From Curtobacterium sp. MCPF17_052 (GTDB lineage Bacteria > Actinomycetota > Actinomycetes > Actinomycetales > Microbacteriaceae), in contig NZ_QKSD01000009.1 of NCBI RefSeq assembly GCF_003234085.1, positions 152,116 through 216,115 on the forward strand: 64,000 bases of DNA, given 5' to 3'. The translations under genes were made by a program, and so were the position numbers. A model generated the notes under the pieces. That model had not been told where the DNA came from, did no database searches, and saw nothing but the letters and a program-made list of their open reading frames with translations. Shown here in pieces: positions 35,324 to 44,095 of this stretch (positions within the stretch are counted from its first letter, which is position 1; the number at the start of each line of letters is the position of its first letter).

Positions 35324-36664
35324 GTGATCGAACGCACCCGCATCGCCGACCTCGCAAGCCTCCCCGACGGCCCCGTCTCCGTGGCCGGATGGGTCGAGAC
35401 CGTCCGCGATCAGAAGAAGGTGCAGTTCGTCGTCCTCCGCGACGAGAGCGGCGCCGTCCAGCTGGTCAACCCCGCCACCCGTGAAGCCGTCGAGGGGGAC
35501 GACACCTCCGCCGCGGCCCTCGCCACCACCGAGTCCGTCTCGGGCCTGGCGCACGGGTCGTTCATCCACGTGACCGGCACCCTCAAGCACGACGAGCGCG
35601 TCAAGCTCGGCGGGCTCGAGGTCAAGGTCGGCACCCTGACCGTGGTGAGCGCCGCGATCCCGGAGACGCCGATCGCCGACGACTCCTCGCTCGACAAGCG
35701 CCTCGACTGGCGCTTCCTCGACCTGCGCAACCGCAAGCAGAACCTGATCTTCCGCATCCAGACCACGCTGGAGCACGCGTTCCGCACGTACTGGGTCGAG
35801 CGGGACTACATCGAGATCCACACGCCGAAGCTGATGGCGTCGGCCTCGGAGTCCCGCGCCGAGCTCTTCCAGCTCGAGTACTTCGAGACCACCGCGTACC
35901 TGGCGCAGTCGCCGCAGAACTTCAAGCAGATGGCACAGCCCGCCGGCTTCGGTGCCGTGTTCGAGATCGCGGACGCCTTCCGAGCGGACCCGTCCTTCAC
36001 CTCCCGGCACGCGACCGAGTTCACCAGCGTCGACGCCGAGTTCTCGTGGATCGAGTCCCACGAGGACGTCATGGCGATGCACGAAGAGGTCCTGGTGGCC
36101 GGCATCACCGCCGTCAAGGAGAAGTACGGCGACGCCATCCAGGAGGTCTTCGGCTTCGAGCTGCAGGTCCCGTCCACGCCGTTCCCCCGCGTCACCCTGG
36201 CCGAGGCCCGGAAGATCGTCGCCGACAGCGGCTACGAGGTCGTCCGCGCCGACGGCGACCTGGACCCCGAGGGCGAGCGTCGCGTGTCGGCCTGGGCGAA
36301 GGAGCACCACGGCTCGGAGTTCGTCTTCGTCACCGACTACGACGCCTCGATCCGCCCGTATTACCACATGCGTCACGCTGACGACCCGACGCTCACGAAC
36401 AGCTACGACCTGCTGTTCAACGGCGCCGAGATCTCGACGGGCGCCCAGCGTGAGCACCGGGTCGACGTCCTCACCGCCCAGGCGGAGGAGAAGGGCCTGG
36501 ACCCCGCCGAGCTCGGCTGGTACCTCGACTTCTTCCGCTACGGCGTCCCGCCGCACGGTGGCTTCGGCATGGGTCTGGCCCGTGTGCTGATGCTCATGCT
36601 CGGCGAGCCGTCCATCCGCGAGGTCACCTACCTGTTCCGCGGTCCGACCCGTCTCACGCCCTAG
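35324..36664 (+). CDS. aspS: Aspartyl-tRNA synthetase, archaeal/non-discriminating type, 446 aa
   Basis: Class II synthetase with an N-terminal OB-fold (VSVAGWVETVRDQKKVQFVV) and a catalytic domain carrying LDWRFLDLRNRKQNLIFRIQ, FEIADAFRADPS (motif 2) and GFGMGLARVLMLML (motif 3). It lacks the bacterial GAD insertion and, at 446 residues, matches archaeal-type AspRS rather than the roughly 590-residue bacterial form. Such enzymes often charge both tRNA-Asp and tRNA-Asn, with GatCAB making Asn-tRNA. The sequence itself does not settle discrimination. GTG 35324 fits the promoter spacing. Confidence 0.93.
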   Translation: MIERTRIADLASLPDGPVSVAGWVETVRDQKKVQFVVLRDESGAVQLVNPATREAVEGDDTSAAALATTESVSGLAHGSFIHVTGTLKHDERVKLGGLEVKVGTLTVVSAAIPETPIADDSSLDKRLDWRFLDLRNRKQNLIFRIQTTLEHAFRTYWVERDYIEIHTPKLMASASESRAELFQLEYFETTAYLAQSPQNFKQMAQPAGFGAVFEIADAFRADPSFTSRHATEFTSVDAEFSWIESHEDVMAMHEEVLVAGITAVKEKYGDAIQEVFGFELQVPSTPFPRVTLAEARKIVADSGYEVVRADGDLDPEGERRVSAWAKEHHGSEFVFVTDYDASIRPYYHMRHADDPTLTNSYDLLFNGAEISTGAQREHRVDVLTAQAEEKGLDPAELGWYLDFFRYGVPPHGGFGMGLARVLMLMLGEPSIREVTYLFRGPTRLTP

Positions 36665-36690
36665 GCACTCCGGCGGCGCGGACCGCCCTC

Positions 36691-36750
36691 GCACAACAGG
36701 AACCGGCTCGAACCACGGACATCCGTGGTTCGAGCCGGTTTCCGTTGTGC
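36691..36750. terminator. 60-nt hairpin after aspS
   Basis: A perfect 19-bp inner stem (36701-36719 with 36722-36740) is extended by GCACAAC/GTTGTGC after one mismatch. Placed between convergent aspS and the Dabb gene, it can end both transcripts. Confidence 0.75.
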
Positions 36751-36842
36751 GGTGCCACGGCGCACCGCGCGGGCGCACCGCGCGGGCGCGGCGGCGCGGG
36801 GGCGGGCGCGGGGGCGTCGGCGCCGAACCGTCAGGGCCGGAG

Positions 36843-37136
36843 TCAGTCCTGCCAGTCGATGGCCGCGCGGCTCGTCACCATCGCCCGGATCTCGGCAGCG
36901 GCGGCCTGGTGCTCGGGGTGGAACTGGTACTCGTCGAGCCCGGCGAGGTCGTCGAAGGTCGCGACGACCGCCAGGTCCTGGTTCTTCCCCGGGTAGGCGA
37001 CGTTCTCGACGACCTCGAGCGACCGGACCGACCCGATGACGCCGACCAGACCGGTCAGCAGCTCACGGACGCGTGCGACGGCCACCGCACGGTCCAGGTC
37101 CTCACGCAGGGTCCAGGAGACGACGTGACGGATCAT
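36843..37136 (-). CDS. Dabb (stress-responsive A/B barrel) domain protein, 97 aa
   Basis: Small dimeric ferredoxin-like barrel domain. IRHVVSWTLRED and the C-terminal HPEHQAAAAEIRAMVTSRAAIDW are typical of Dabb proteins. Biochemical role is usually unknown. The ATG at 37136 overlaps the glutaredoxin-like stop by 4 bp. Confidence 0.85.
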   Translation of the reverse strand: MIRHVVSWTLREDLDRAVAVARVRELLTGLVGVIGSVRSLEVVENVAYPGKNQDLAVVATFDDLAGLDEYQFHPEHQAAAAEIRAMVTSRAAIDWQD

Positions 37137-37387
37137 GCGTGGGCCCCCGCGAGTTCGATCGCCCGGGCGAGTCGCTCGGCGTCGACGTGCCAGTTGCTGT
37201 GCACGCGGCCGTCGACGAGCACGACGGGGATGTCCTCCGCGTACTCCTCCCGGAGTGCGTCGTCATCGAGGATCGACCGCTCCTGGAGGGTCGTGCCGGG
37301 GTGGGCGGACACGACCTGTTCCACGACGGGTCGCGCGTCGTCACAGAGGTGGCATCCGGGCTTGGTCAGGAGCGTCACAGCGGGCAT
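37133..37387 (-). CDS. Glutaredoxin family protein, 84 aa
   Basis: Thioredoxin-fold redox protein with the CHLC active site in TLLTKPGCHLCDDARPVVEQ and a cis-Pro in DIPVVLVDGRV. DUF836/Grx-like single domains such as this occur in actinobacteria next to redox-sensing repressors. Coupled to the Dabb gene by overlap. Confidence 0.88.
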   Translation of the reverse strand: MPAVTLLTKPGCHLCDDARPVVEQVVSAHPGTTLQERSILDDDALREEYAEDIPVVLVDGRVHSNWHVDAERLARAIELAGAHA

Positions 37388-37497
37388 GGCACCAGGGTAG
37401 TCCGGCGGGACCTCCGGCTGCCGAGCAGCCCGTCATCCGCGGAACGGCAGGCATCGAGGCCGGTCCGGCCGGCGACGACCGGGCCCGGGAAATGCGA

Positions 37498-37519
37498 AAG
37501 CCCCGGCGAACCGGGGCTT
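37498..37519 (-). terminator. Terminator after the bS22 gene
   Basis: A 9-bp stem AAGCCCCGG/CCGGGGCTT with a TTCG tetraloop on the minus strand lies 20 bp past the stop. Confidence 0.75.
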
Positions 37520-37538
37520 CTGCGGCAAGTCTTGCGAC

Positions 37539-37637
37539 TTACTTCTTGTTGCGACGCTGGTGACGCGTCTTGCGAAGGAGCTTGCGGTGCTTCTTCTTCG
37601 CCATGCGCTTGCGACGCTTCTTGATGACAGAACCCAT
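37539..37637 (-). CDS. Small ribosomal protein bS22 / AURKAIP1-COX24 domain protein, 32 aa
   Basis: A 32-codon gene starting [20 protein letters not shown] and ending RHQRRNKK, nearly half Lys and Arg. This matches the actinobacterial mini ribosomal protein bS22, seen in the mycobacterial 30S subunit (Rv0500B). The start is ATG 37637, with GAGGTCC upstream as a weak ribosome site. Together with the small HTH gene upstream and proC nearby it mirrors the Rv0500-Rv0500A-Rv0500B neighbourhood of Mycobacterium. Confidence 0.92.
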   Translation of the reverse strand: MGSVIKKRRKRMAKKKHRKLLRKTRHQRRNKK

Positions 37638-37784
37638 GTGGACCTCGCTCGGACTGATGGTGATGTACGGACACCGGGCCGATGAAGCCGCGGAAAATCA
37701 ACCTGCCCGAGTCTACCGGAGGGCTGTCGCGATGTCGAACGGCGCCGGGACGGACGATGGACGCCCGGGGCGGAGGGGTCGGGG

Positions 37785-37979
37785 TCAGCCGACGTCGGCG
37801 ATGCCGCCGCGGAGGAGTTCCGCGACCGCCGACTCGGGGACCCGGAAGGACCGACCGAACCGGATCGCGGGGAGCTCACCGGCGTGCACCATGCGGTAGA
37901 CGGTCATCTTGGAGACCCGCATCATCTCGGCGACCTCCGCGACGGTGAGGAATCGCACGTCGTCGAAACTGCCGGTCAT
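37785..37979 (-). CDS. Helix-turn-helix protein (MerR/excisionase-like), 64 aa
   Basis: One small winged-helix domain: FLTVAEVAEMMRVSKMTVYR then HAGELPAIRFGRSFRVPESA. It resembles phage excisionases and the Rv0500A-type HTH protein; lack of any integrase nearby favours the latter. ATG 37979 is used, with GGCGGATC upstream. It lies 147 bp before bS22 on the same strand. Confidence 0.85.
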   Translation of the reverse strand: MTGSFDDVRFLTVAEVAEMMRVSKMTVYRMVHAGELPAIRFGRSFRVPESAVAELLRGGIADVG

Positions 37980-38066
37980 GATCCGCCTTCGGGTGGCTTG
38001 CTTGTTGTGACCTGTGTGGTCTCTGGACACTGTAGAGGCGCGTGAGCCTCGCTGTCCAGCAGCTGC

Positions 38067-38582
38067 TCAGTCGTCCTCGGGCCGCTTCGTGAACCGGCGC
38101 CGGCTGCGGTCGACGACACGCTCCCAGCCCTGCTGCGCGCCGGTGAACGCGACGGTCGCACGGTGCGACGCCTCGGCCATCACGCGGCCGAGTTCGGTGC
38201 CCACCTCGACGGTCGCCTTGCCGGCCGGACCGCTCCGTCGGAAGGACACCGGCTGGCCGTCGAGCGTCCACGACGTCGTCGCCGGTGTGCCGTCGGCGTC
38301 CACCGCGTTCGTGAACGGGACCACCCACTCCTCGATGCCGAGCAGCGGTTCCGGGTTCAGGCGGTAGTAGCGGTGCTGACCCTCTTCGCGGCTGGTGACG
38401 AGCCCGATGTCCCGGAGCACCCGGAGGTGCTTGGACACGGTGGGCTGCGTCACGCCGAGCCGCAACACGAGCTGTCCGACACTGAGCTCGCCGCCGGTCG
38501 CGTCCGCCCCGTATGCGGTGAGCAGTTCGCCCAGCAGTGCACGCCGGGTCGGGTCCGCGACGACGCTGAAGATGTCGGCCAT
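38067..38582 (-). CDS. ArsR family transcriptional regulator, 171 aa
   Basis: The winged helix near residues 3-95 includes DPTRRALLGELL, LGVTQPTVSKHLRVLRDIGL and EEGQHRYYRLNPEPL, without an obvious metal-binding cysteine set. The C-terminal 75 residues carry a region rich in charged residues that is not a recognised domain to me. It lies divergent from trkH across 72 bp, so a role in potassium uptake control is possible but unproven. Confidence 0.85.
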   Translation of the reverse strand: MADIFSVVADPTRRALLGELLTAYGADATGGELSVGQLVLRLGVTQPTVSKHLRVLRDIGLVTSREEGQHRYYRLNPEPLLGIEEWVVPFTNAVDADGTPATTSWTLDGQPVSFRRSGPAGKATVEVGTELGRVMAEASHRATVAFTGAQQGWERVVDRSRRRFTKRPEDD

Positions 38583-38654
38583 GGGGAGAGGCTAACCGCC
38601 GCGGTGCGGATGTACCATGACGCTCTGTCCCGCCCATGTCCCCGGAGGCATACG

Positions 38655-40091
38655 ATGCTCGATCGCTCCGAGCCGGTCCCCGCCCTGGGCACCGCGTCGG
38701 CCCGGCGACGCCCCGGCCGGATCACCACCGCGCTCCGATCGTCGCCCTCCCGCCTGGCGATCCTCGTCTTCATCGTCCTCATCTTCCTGTTCACGGCGCT
38801 GTTCATGACGCCGATGGCCGCGGCGGACGGCACGACCACTCACTTCTCCGACGCCCTGTTCACCGCGGCCAGCGTCGTCTGCGTCACCGGGCTCGCGACG
38901 GTCGACATGGCGACGCACTGGTCGGTGTTCGGCAAGGTCCTGGTCGTCATCGGGACACAGATCGGTGCGCTCGGGGTGCTCACCTTCGCGTCGATCCTCG
39001 GCCTGGTCGTCACGCGGCGGCTGGGCCTCCGCGCGAAGCTCATCGCCGCGGGTGACTCGAACCCGCTGCGGACGCACCACGGCGCCGTCCCGGAAGGACA
39101 GGCGGTGCGGCTCGGCGACGTCGGCACGCTGCTGCTCACCGTCGCGGTGAGCACCCTGTCGATCGAGATCGTCCTGGGCATCCTGCTCCTGCCGAGCGTC
39201 CTGGTGACCGGCATCCCGTTCTGGTCGGCGGTCGGGGACTCCTTCTACTACGCGGCGATGGCGTTCACGAACACCGGGTTCGCGCCGAACGCCGACGGAC
39301 TCGACCCGTTCGCGCACGACTACTGGTTCCTCAGCCTGCTCATGGTCGGCGTCGTGGCCGGCTCGATCGGTTTCCCGGTGATCCGCACGCTGACCAAGCA
39401 GCTGCGCTCCCCCAGGCGCTGGCCGATCCACGTGAAGCTGACACTGGTGACGAGCGGCATCCTGCTGCTCGGCGGTGCCGTCACGTACATCGCACTCGAG
39501 GCCTCGAACCCCGCCACCTTCGGTCGTGAGGGTGCGGGGCGCACGGCCTTCCAGGCGCTGTTCCTGTCGACGATGACCCGGTCCGGTGGGTTCTCGCTCG
39601 TCGACTTCGACGAGCTGCACGGGTCGAGCCTCCTGGTCACGGACATGCTCATGTTCATCGGCGGCGGCTCCGCCTCCACGGCCGGCGGCATCAAGGTCAC
39701 GACGCTCGCGGTGCTCTTCCTGGCGGCCGTCGCGGAGGCCCGTGGTCGGCAGAGCATGGAGGCGTTCGGCCGCCGGATCCCCAGTGACGTCCTCCGCGTC
39801 GCCGTGGCGATCGTCCTGTGGGGTGCCACCATCGTCGCGGTCGCCACCGTCGTGCTGCTGCAGATCACGCACGAGCCGCTCGACCGGGTCCTGTTCGAGG
39901 TGATCTCCGCGTTCGCGACGTGCGGGCTGTCCTCCGGGGTGTCCGGCGACCTGCCGGACTCCGGCAAGTACGTGCTCGCCGCGACGATGTTCCTCGGGCG
40001 GGTCGGTACAGTGACCATCGCCGCCGCGCTCGCAGCGAGTCAGAGCCGGCAGCTGTTCAGTCGTCCCGAGGAGAGGCCGATCGTTGGCTGA
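38655..40091 (+). CDS. trkH: Trk/Ktr potassium transporter membrane subunit, 478 aa
   Basis: SKT-type K+ translocating subunit with four selectivity-filter loops visible: CVTGLAT near residue 80, NTGFAPN near 206, TRSGGFS near 310 and TCGLSSG near 420. There are about eight to ten membrane spans. ATG 38655 is preceded by GGAGG at 8 nt. It overlaps trkA by 8 bp; the pair is better described as TrkH/KtrB and TrkA/KtrA without deciding between subfamilies. Confidence 0.93.
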   Translation: MLDRSEPVPALGTASARRRPGRITTALRSSPSRLAILVFIVLIFLFTALFMTPMAAADGTTTHFSDALFTAASVVCVTGLATVDMATHWSVFGKVLVVIGTQIGALGVLTFASILGLVVTRRLGLRAKLIAAGDSNPLRTHHGAVPEGQAVRLGDVGTLLLTVAVSTLSIEIVLGILLLPSVLVTGIPFWSAVGDSFYYAAMAFTNTGFAPNADGLDPFAHDYWFLSLLMVGVVAGSIGFPVIRTLTKQLRSPRRWPIHVKLTLVTSGILLLGGAVTYIALEASNPATFGREGAGRTAFQALFLSTMTRSGGFSLVDFDELHGSSLLVTDMLMFIGGGSASTAGGIKVTTLAVLFLAAVAEARGRQSMEAFGRRIPSDVLRVAVAIVLWGATIVAVATVVLLQITHEPLDRVLFEVISAFATCGLSSGVSGDLPDSGKYVLAATMFLGRVGTVTIAAALAASQSRQLFSRPEERPIVG

Positions 40092-40779
40092 CCGAAACCG
40101 CACGCACCACCAGCAGGGTCCCGTCAGCCACGACGCGCCCGTGCTGGTCATCGGCCTCGGCCGCTTCGGCGCCGCCACCGCCGGGCAGCTCGAGCGCCAG
40201 GGCCGGGACGTCCTGGTCGTCGACACCGACGCCGCCCTGGTGCAGAAGTGGTCGGACCGGGTCACCCACGCGGTGCAGGCGGACGCGACAGACATGGACG
40301 CGCTCCGGCAGATCGGCGCGCAGGACTTCGCGATCGCCGTCGTCGGGACCGGATCGGACCTCGAGTCGAGCGTGCTCATCACGGCGAACCTCGTGGACCT
40401 CGGGGTGCCGCAGATCTGGGCGAAGGCGATCAGCCGGTCGCACGGCACGATCCTCAGCCGCATCGGCGCGAACCACGTGGTCTACCCGGAGCGCGAGGCC
40501 GGCGAGCGGACGGCGCACCTGGTGTCCGGCCGGATGCTCGACTTCATCGAGTTCGACGACGACTTCGCCGTGGTCAAGATGTTCCCGCCGCGAGCCGTCC
40601 GCGGCCGGGACCTGGCGACGACGGTGATCCGCACACGCTTCGGCCTGACGGTGCTCGGGATCAAGCCGCCCGGGCAGGCCTTCGTGCCGGCGACGCCGGA
40701 CAGTGTCATCGGCGAGGACGACCTCATCATCGTCTCCGGCACCGAGACCGACCTCGAACGGTTCGCCGCGCTCGAGTAG
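40084..40779 (+). CDS. trkA: Trk/Ktr potassium uptake regulatory subunit (RCK), 231 aa
   Basis: Cytosolic RCK/TrkA_N nucleotide-binding domain with VIGLGRFGAATAGQLERQG near residue 22 and a C-terminal TrkA_C domain (about 155-231). A single RCK unit suits a KtrA-like ring gating TrkH. TTG 40084 with GAGGAGAGG upstream is the start and lies inside the trkH end. Confidence 0.93.
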   Translation: MADRNRTHHQQGPVSHDAPVLVIGLGRFGAATAGQLERQGRDVLVVDTDAALVQKWSDRVTHAVQADATDMDALRQIGAQDFAIAVVGTGSDLESSVLITANLVDLGVPQIWAKAISRSHGTILSRIGANHVVYPEREAGERTAHLVSGRMLDFIEFDDDFAVVKMFPPRAVRGRDLATTVIRTRFGLTVLGIKPPGQAFVPATPDSVIGEDDLIIVSGTETDLERFAALE

Positions 40780-40803
40780 CCCCCTCGGCTGGCCGCCCCG
40801 CCG

Positions 40804-41634
40804 TCAGAGCCGGGACAGTTCCTCTGCCCGGGCGACGGCCGCGCGGGCGGCGTGCTCGAGCGTCCCGGCCAGGTCTGCGTCCTGCAGCACGGCGATCGCC
40901 CGCTCGGTGGTGCCCTTCGGGCTCGTCACCGCCCGGCGCAGGTCCGCCGGCTCGCTGCCGGAGCGGGCGAGGAGCTCGACGGCTCCCCGGACGGTGCCCT
41001 GCACCATGGTGCGCGCCTGCTCGTGGGTGAACCCGAGCGCCTCGGCGGCCTGCTGCCACTGCTCGACGAGCAGGAAGACGTAGGCGGGTCCGGAGCCGGA
41101 CACCGCGGACAGCGCATCCAGCTGCGCCTCGGGGACCTCGATGACCTCGCCCGAGACGGCGAACACGTGCGCGGCCAGCGCCGTCGCGGCCACGTCCGCC
41201 GACGCTCCGGCGCTGATGCCGGTCACCCCGAGGCCGACGCCGATCGGGGTGTTCGGCAGCGCGCGCACCACCCGGACACCGGCGGGCACGTGGGCCTCCA
41301 TCGTGGTGGTGGTCACGCCGACGGCGACGCTGACGACGACCGCGTCGGGCGCCAGGTCCGCTGCGACCTCGTCGAGCAGGTCCACGATGCCGAAGGGCTT
41401 CACCCCGAGCACGACGAGTCCGGCGCCGCGGACCGCCGCCCGGTTGGCGTCGGGTTCGGTCTCGGTCGCGGTGGCGTCGAGCCCGACGGCACGGTGTGCG
41501 GCGGCCGAGGACTCCGAGCGGGTGGTCACCACGACGGTGTCGGGCGCCACGCCGGCGGCCAGGAGGCCCTGCAGGACCGCGCCGGACATGGAACCGACGC
41601 CGAGCATGGCGACGCGGGGCAGTTCGATGGTCAT
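40804..41634 (-). CDS. proC: Pyrroline-5-carboxylate reductase, 276 aa
   Basis: Final step of proline synthesis, NADPH-dependent. VAMLGVGSMSGAVLQGLL is the dinucleotide site, VVLGVKPFGIVDLL and VRALPNTPIGVGLGVTGI are family boxes, and AVSGSGPAYVFLLVEQW with VQGTVRGAVELL is the dimer/substrate signature. ATG 41634 follows TAGGTT by 7 nt. Convergent with trkA, divergent from the CDF gene. Confidence 0.95.
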   Translation of the reverse strand: MTIELPRVAMLGVGSMSGAVLQGLLAAGVAPDTVVVTTRSESSAAAHRAVGLDATATETEPDANRAAVRGAGLVVLGVKPFGIVDLLDEVAADLAPDAVVVSVAVGVTTTTMEAHVPAGVRVVRALPNTPIGVGLGVTGISAGASADVAATALAAHVFAVSGEVIEVPEAQLDALSAVSGSGPAYVFLLVEQWQQAAEALGFTHEQARTMVQGTVRGAVELLARSGSEPADLRRAVTSPKGTTERAIAVLQDADLAGTLEHAARAAVARAEELSRL

Positions 41635-41641
41635 GGTCCCC

Positions 41642-41647
41642 AACCTA
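41642..41647 (-). promoter_or_regulatory. -10 TAGGTT, leaderless start of proC
   Basis: On the minus strand TAGGTT, GGGGACC, then the ATG at 41634. A plus-strand TAGGAT near 41665 probably serves the divergent CDF gene. Confidence 0.5.
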
Positions 41648-41709
41648 GCGAGGACCGGCAGCCTAGGATCGTGGTCCAGGTCGGGTGAGAGAAGGGGTCG
41701 GACAGCCAC

Positions 41710-42666
41710 ATGAGCGCTTCCGGAGGGACGAAGGCGATCTTCGCCGCACTCGGTGCGAACATCGGGATCGCGATCGTGAAGTTCATCGCCGCGGCGATCA
41801 GTGGATCCGCTTCGATGCTCGCGGAAGGGGTGCACTCCCTCGCGGACTCCGCGAACCAGCTGCTCCTGCTGCTCGGCGGCCGGAAGGCGAAGAAGGCCGC
41901 GGACGAGGAGCACCCGTTCGGCCACGGCCGTGAGCGCTACGTGTACGCCTTCGTCGTCTCGATCGTGCTGTTCTCGGTGGGCGGGGTGTTCTCGCTCTAC
42001 GAGGGCATCGAGAAGTTCGCCCACCCGCACCCGCTCGAGAACTGGTGGCTGCCGATGGTGGTGCTCGTCATCGCGATCGGGCTCGAGGGCTTCTCGCTCC
42101 GGACCGCCCTCAAGGAAGCCGCACCGCACAAGGGCGGACAGTCCTGGATCCAGTTCGTCCGCCGCGCCAAGGCCCCGGAACTGCCGGTCGTCATGCTCGA
42201 GGACACCGCGGCCCTGATCGGCCTGGTCTTCGCGCTGTTCGGCGTCGGTCTGACGGCGATCACCGGCAACGGGGTGTTCGACGCGATCGGCACGGTCCTC
42301 ATCGCCGTGCTGCTCATCGCCGTGGCGCTCGTGCTCGGCGTCGAGACGAAGAGCCTGCTGGTCGGCGAGGGTGCCGGTCCCGGCGACGTCGCCCGCATCA
42401 AGCAGGCCGTGCTCGACGGCCCGGAGGTCGACTCGATCATCCACCTCAAGACCCTCTACCTCGGGCCGGAGGAGCTGATGGTCGGCGTGAAGGTCGCCGT
42501 CGACGGGGATCGCCGTCTCGGTGACGTCGCCGCCGGCATCGACACGGTGGAGCAGCGGGTCCGTGCAGCCGTCCCGATCGCCCGGGTGATCTACATCGAG
42601 CCGGACGTCCGCCGAGACGGCCCGCACCCGTCGACCGAGGCGATCGTCCTGCGCGCAGCCGACTGA
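41710..42666 (+). CDS. Cation diffusion facilitator family transporter, 318 aa
   Basis: Metal/H+ antiporter. Metal-binding signatures are [20 protein letters not shown] near residue 36 and [17 protein letters not shown] near 160, among about six membrane spans. A His-containing loop [10 protein letters not shown] is present. The C-terminal cytosolic domain (about 215-318) is typical. Zn or Mn export is likely but metal identity is not readable. A 20-bp gap separates its end from the convergent tadA. Confidence 0.9.
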   Translation: MSASGGTKAIFAALGANIGIAIVKFIAAAISGSASMLAEGVHSLADSANQLLLLLGGRKAKKAADEEHPFGHGRERYVYAFVVSIVLFSVGGVFSLYEGIEKFAHPHPLENWWLPMVVLVIAIGLEGFSLRTALKEAAPHKGGQSWIQFVRRAKAPELPVVMLEDTAALIGLVFALFGVGLTAITGNGVFDAIGTVLIAVLLIAVALVLGVETKSLLVGEGAGPGDVARIKQAVLDGPEVDSIIHLKTLYLGPEELMVGVKVAVDGDRRLGDVAAGIDTVEQRVRAAVPIARVIYIEPDVRRDGPHPSTEAIVLRAAD

Positions 42667-42685
42667 CGGCGCGACACGGCCGGGC

Positions 42686-43153
42686 TCAGCGTCGCTCGGC
42701 GAAGAACGCGTCGAGCACCGCGGCGCACTCGTCCTCGAGCACGCCCGCGACCACCTCGGCCCGGTGCGGCAGCCGACGGTCCCGCGCGATGTCGTAGACG
42801 CTGCCGCTCGCGCCGGCCTTCGGGTCCCAGGCGCCGAAGACGATCCGAGGCACCCGCGCCGCGAGGGCCGCGCCCGCGCACATCGGGCACGGCTCGAGCG
42901 TCACGACGAGGGTGTGCCCGGCCAGGTGCCAGTCACCGGTGACCGCCGCCGCGGCGCGGAGCGCGAGGACCTCGGCGTGCGCGGTCGGGTCCTGGCGGGC
43001 CTCCCGCTCGTTCCGTCCGACCGCGACCACCGCACCGTCGGCGTCGAGGACGACGGCACCGACCGGGACGTCGTCGGTCGTGAGACAGGCGCGGGCCTCG
43101 TCCAGTGCACGTTCCATCGCGGGGACGAAGGGCCGGTGCGCCGGGTGCTCCAC
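42686..43153 (-). CDS. tadA: tRNA adenosine(34) deaminase TadA, 155 aa
   Basis: Zinc deaminase making inosine at the wobble position of tRNA-Arg(ACG). The zinc and proton-transfer motif HAEVLAL is near residue 66 and [14 protein letters not shown] near residue 95; [12 protein letters not shown] is the family entry. GTG 43153 ([20 protein letters not shown]) is preferred over ATG 43117 because GGAG lies 5 nt before it. Divergent from upp. Confidence 0.9.
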   Translation of the reverse strand: MEHPAHRPFVPAMERALDEARACLTTDDVPVGAVVLDADGAVVAVGRNEREARQDPTAHAEVLALRAAAAVTGDWHLAGHTLVVTLEPCPMCAGAALAARVPRIVFGAWDPKAGASGSVYDIARDRRLPHRAEVVAGVLEDECAAVLDAFFAERR

Positions 43154-43206
43154 GGGTGCTCCGATCGTCCGGTGGGACCGCGACCGCCGGGAGTGGTGCG
43201 GCACGG

Positions 43207-43212
43207 TACGCT
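43207..43212 (+). promoter_or_regulatory. -10 TACGCT, leaderless start of upp
   Basis: TACGCT, CGACCCT, then the ATG at 43220. Confidence 0.55.
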
Positions 43213-43219
43213 CGACCCT

Positions 43220-43855
43220 ATGCGAGTCCACGTCGCCGACCACCCGCTCATCACCCACAAGCTCTCGGTGCTCCGCGACCGGACCACTCCCTCCCCCACC
43301 TTCCGGGCCCTGACGGAGGAGCTCGTCACGCTCCTGGCGTACGAGGCCACGCGCAACGTCCGGGTGACGGCCACGCCGATCACCACCCCGGTCGCGCAGA
43401 CGATGGGCGTCGCGATCGCGAAGCCGCGTCCGCTCGTCGTCCCGATCCTCCGCGCCGGCCTCGGCATGCTCGAGGGCATGGTCAAGCTCGTCCCCACGGC
43501 CGAGGTCGGGTTCCTCGGCATGGCCCGGAACGAGGTCACCTTCGAGCCGCAGACGTACGCCGAGCGCCTGCCCGACGACCTGTCGAACCGGCAGTGCTTC
43601 GTGCTCGACCCGATGCTCGCGACCGGTGGGACACTCGCCGCGGCGATCGACTTCCTGTTCGAACGCGGTGCCGTCGACGTGACCTGCGTCTGCATCCTCG
43701 GCGCGCCCGAGGGCCTCGCCGCGCTCGAGAAGGCCGTCGGCGACCGTGACGTGACCATCGTCCTGGGTGCGCTCGACGAGCGTCTCGACGAGAACGGCTA
43801 CATCGTGCCCGGTCTCGGCGACGCCGGCGACCGCCTCTACGGCCTGGCCGAGTAG
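43220..43855 (+). CDS. upp: Uracil phosphoribosyltransferase, 211 aa
   Basis: Pyrimidine salvage: uracil plus PRPP gives UMP. The start [20 protein letters not shown], the [14 protein letters not shown] box and the PRPP-binding [18 protein letters not shown] near residue 130, with [17 protein letters not shown] at the C-terminus, identify it at the usual length. Confidence 0.97.
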   Translation: MRVHVADHPLITHKLSVLRDRTTPSPTFRALTEELVTLLAYEATRNVRVTATPITTPVAQTMGVAIAKPRPLVVPILRAGLGMLEGMVKLVPTAEVGFLGMARNEVTFEPQTYAERLPDDLSNRQCFVLDPMLATGGTLAAAIDFLFERGAVDVTCVCILGAPEGLAALEKAVGDRDVTIVLGALDERLDENGYIVPGLGDAGDRLYGLAE

Positions 43856-43870
43856 CCACCGCACTCCATT

Positions 43871-43911
43871 GACGGGAGGCCCCCCACCGGACCGGTGGGG
43901 GGCCTCCCGTC
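43871..43911 (+). terminator. Terminator after upp
   Basis: A 20-bp stem GACGGGAGGCCCCCCACCGG with its complement around a single A (practically a 3-5 nt loop) lies 16 bp past the stop. Confidence 0.8.
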
Positions 43912-43940
43912 CGTCGTCTCCGCGACTGTCCGCAATCGTC

Positions 43941-43987
43941 ACCGTCCGCGCGGACGGTTGACACGGCGTTGGTATACCGCCGATACT
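43941..43987 (+). promoter_or_regulatory. Operator-like palindrome overlapping a consensus promoter
   Basis: ACCGTCCGCGCGGACGGT (43941-43958) is an 18-bp perfect palindrome whose last base begins a consensus -35, TTGACA (43958-43963). After 18 nt containing GGTATACC (43971-43978) comes GATACT (43982-43987) as the -10. Six nt later is the ATG of the 33-codon ORF. The match is far stronger than at other genes here. Confidence 0.75.
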
Positions 43988-43993
43988 CATGCC

Positions 43994-44095
43994 ATGACTG
44001 CAACCGTGTCCACTCGCGCCCTCCACGAGGCCTCGGGGACCGTCGGCATCATGATGCCGACCACGGCGGTCATGCGTTGTCGAATGTGTGCCTGA
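43994..44095 (+). CDS. Leaderless short ORF, 33 aa, candidate regulatory leader peptide
   Basis: I do not recognise a family. The ORF reads MTATVSTRALHEASGTVGIM then MPTTAVMRCRMCA, ending with two cysteines and two arginines in the last six codons. It is short, has no Shine-Dalgarno, and starts 6 nt after a consensus -10, so it is probably translated from a leaderless mRNA. Codons 17-23 lie in a 20-bp perfect palindrome (44042-44061). 273 bp separate it from the winged-helix regulator on the same strand. Short leaderless Cys-ended ORFs work as attenuators in mycobacteria; application to this ORF is inference. Confidence 0.55.
   Translation: MTATVSTRALHEASGTVGIMMPTTAVMRCRMCA
44042..44061 (+). 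promoter_or_regulatory. 20-bp perfect palindrome inside the leader ORF
   Basis: GTCGGCATCATGATGCCGAC can form a hairpin in RNA or bind a protein dimer in DNA. It spans the Met-Met codons of the leader ORF. Confidence 0.6.

Noticed and set aside
37785..37979. Excisionase of a prophage or integrative element
   Set aside because: No integrase, attachment repeats or phage genes nearby; gene order matches a conserved chromosomal neighbourhood.
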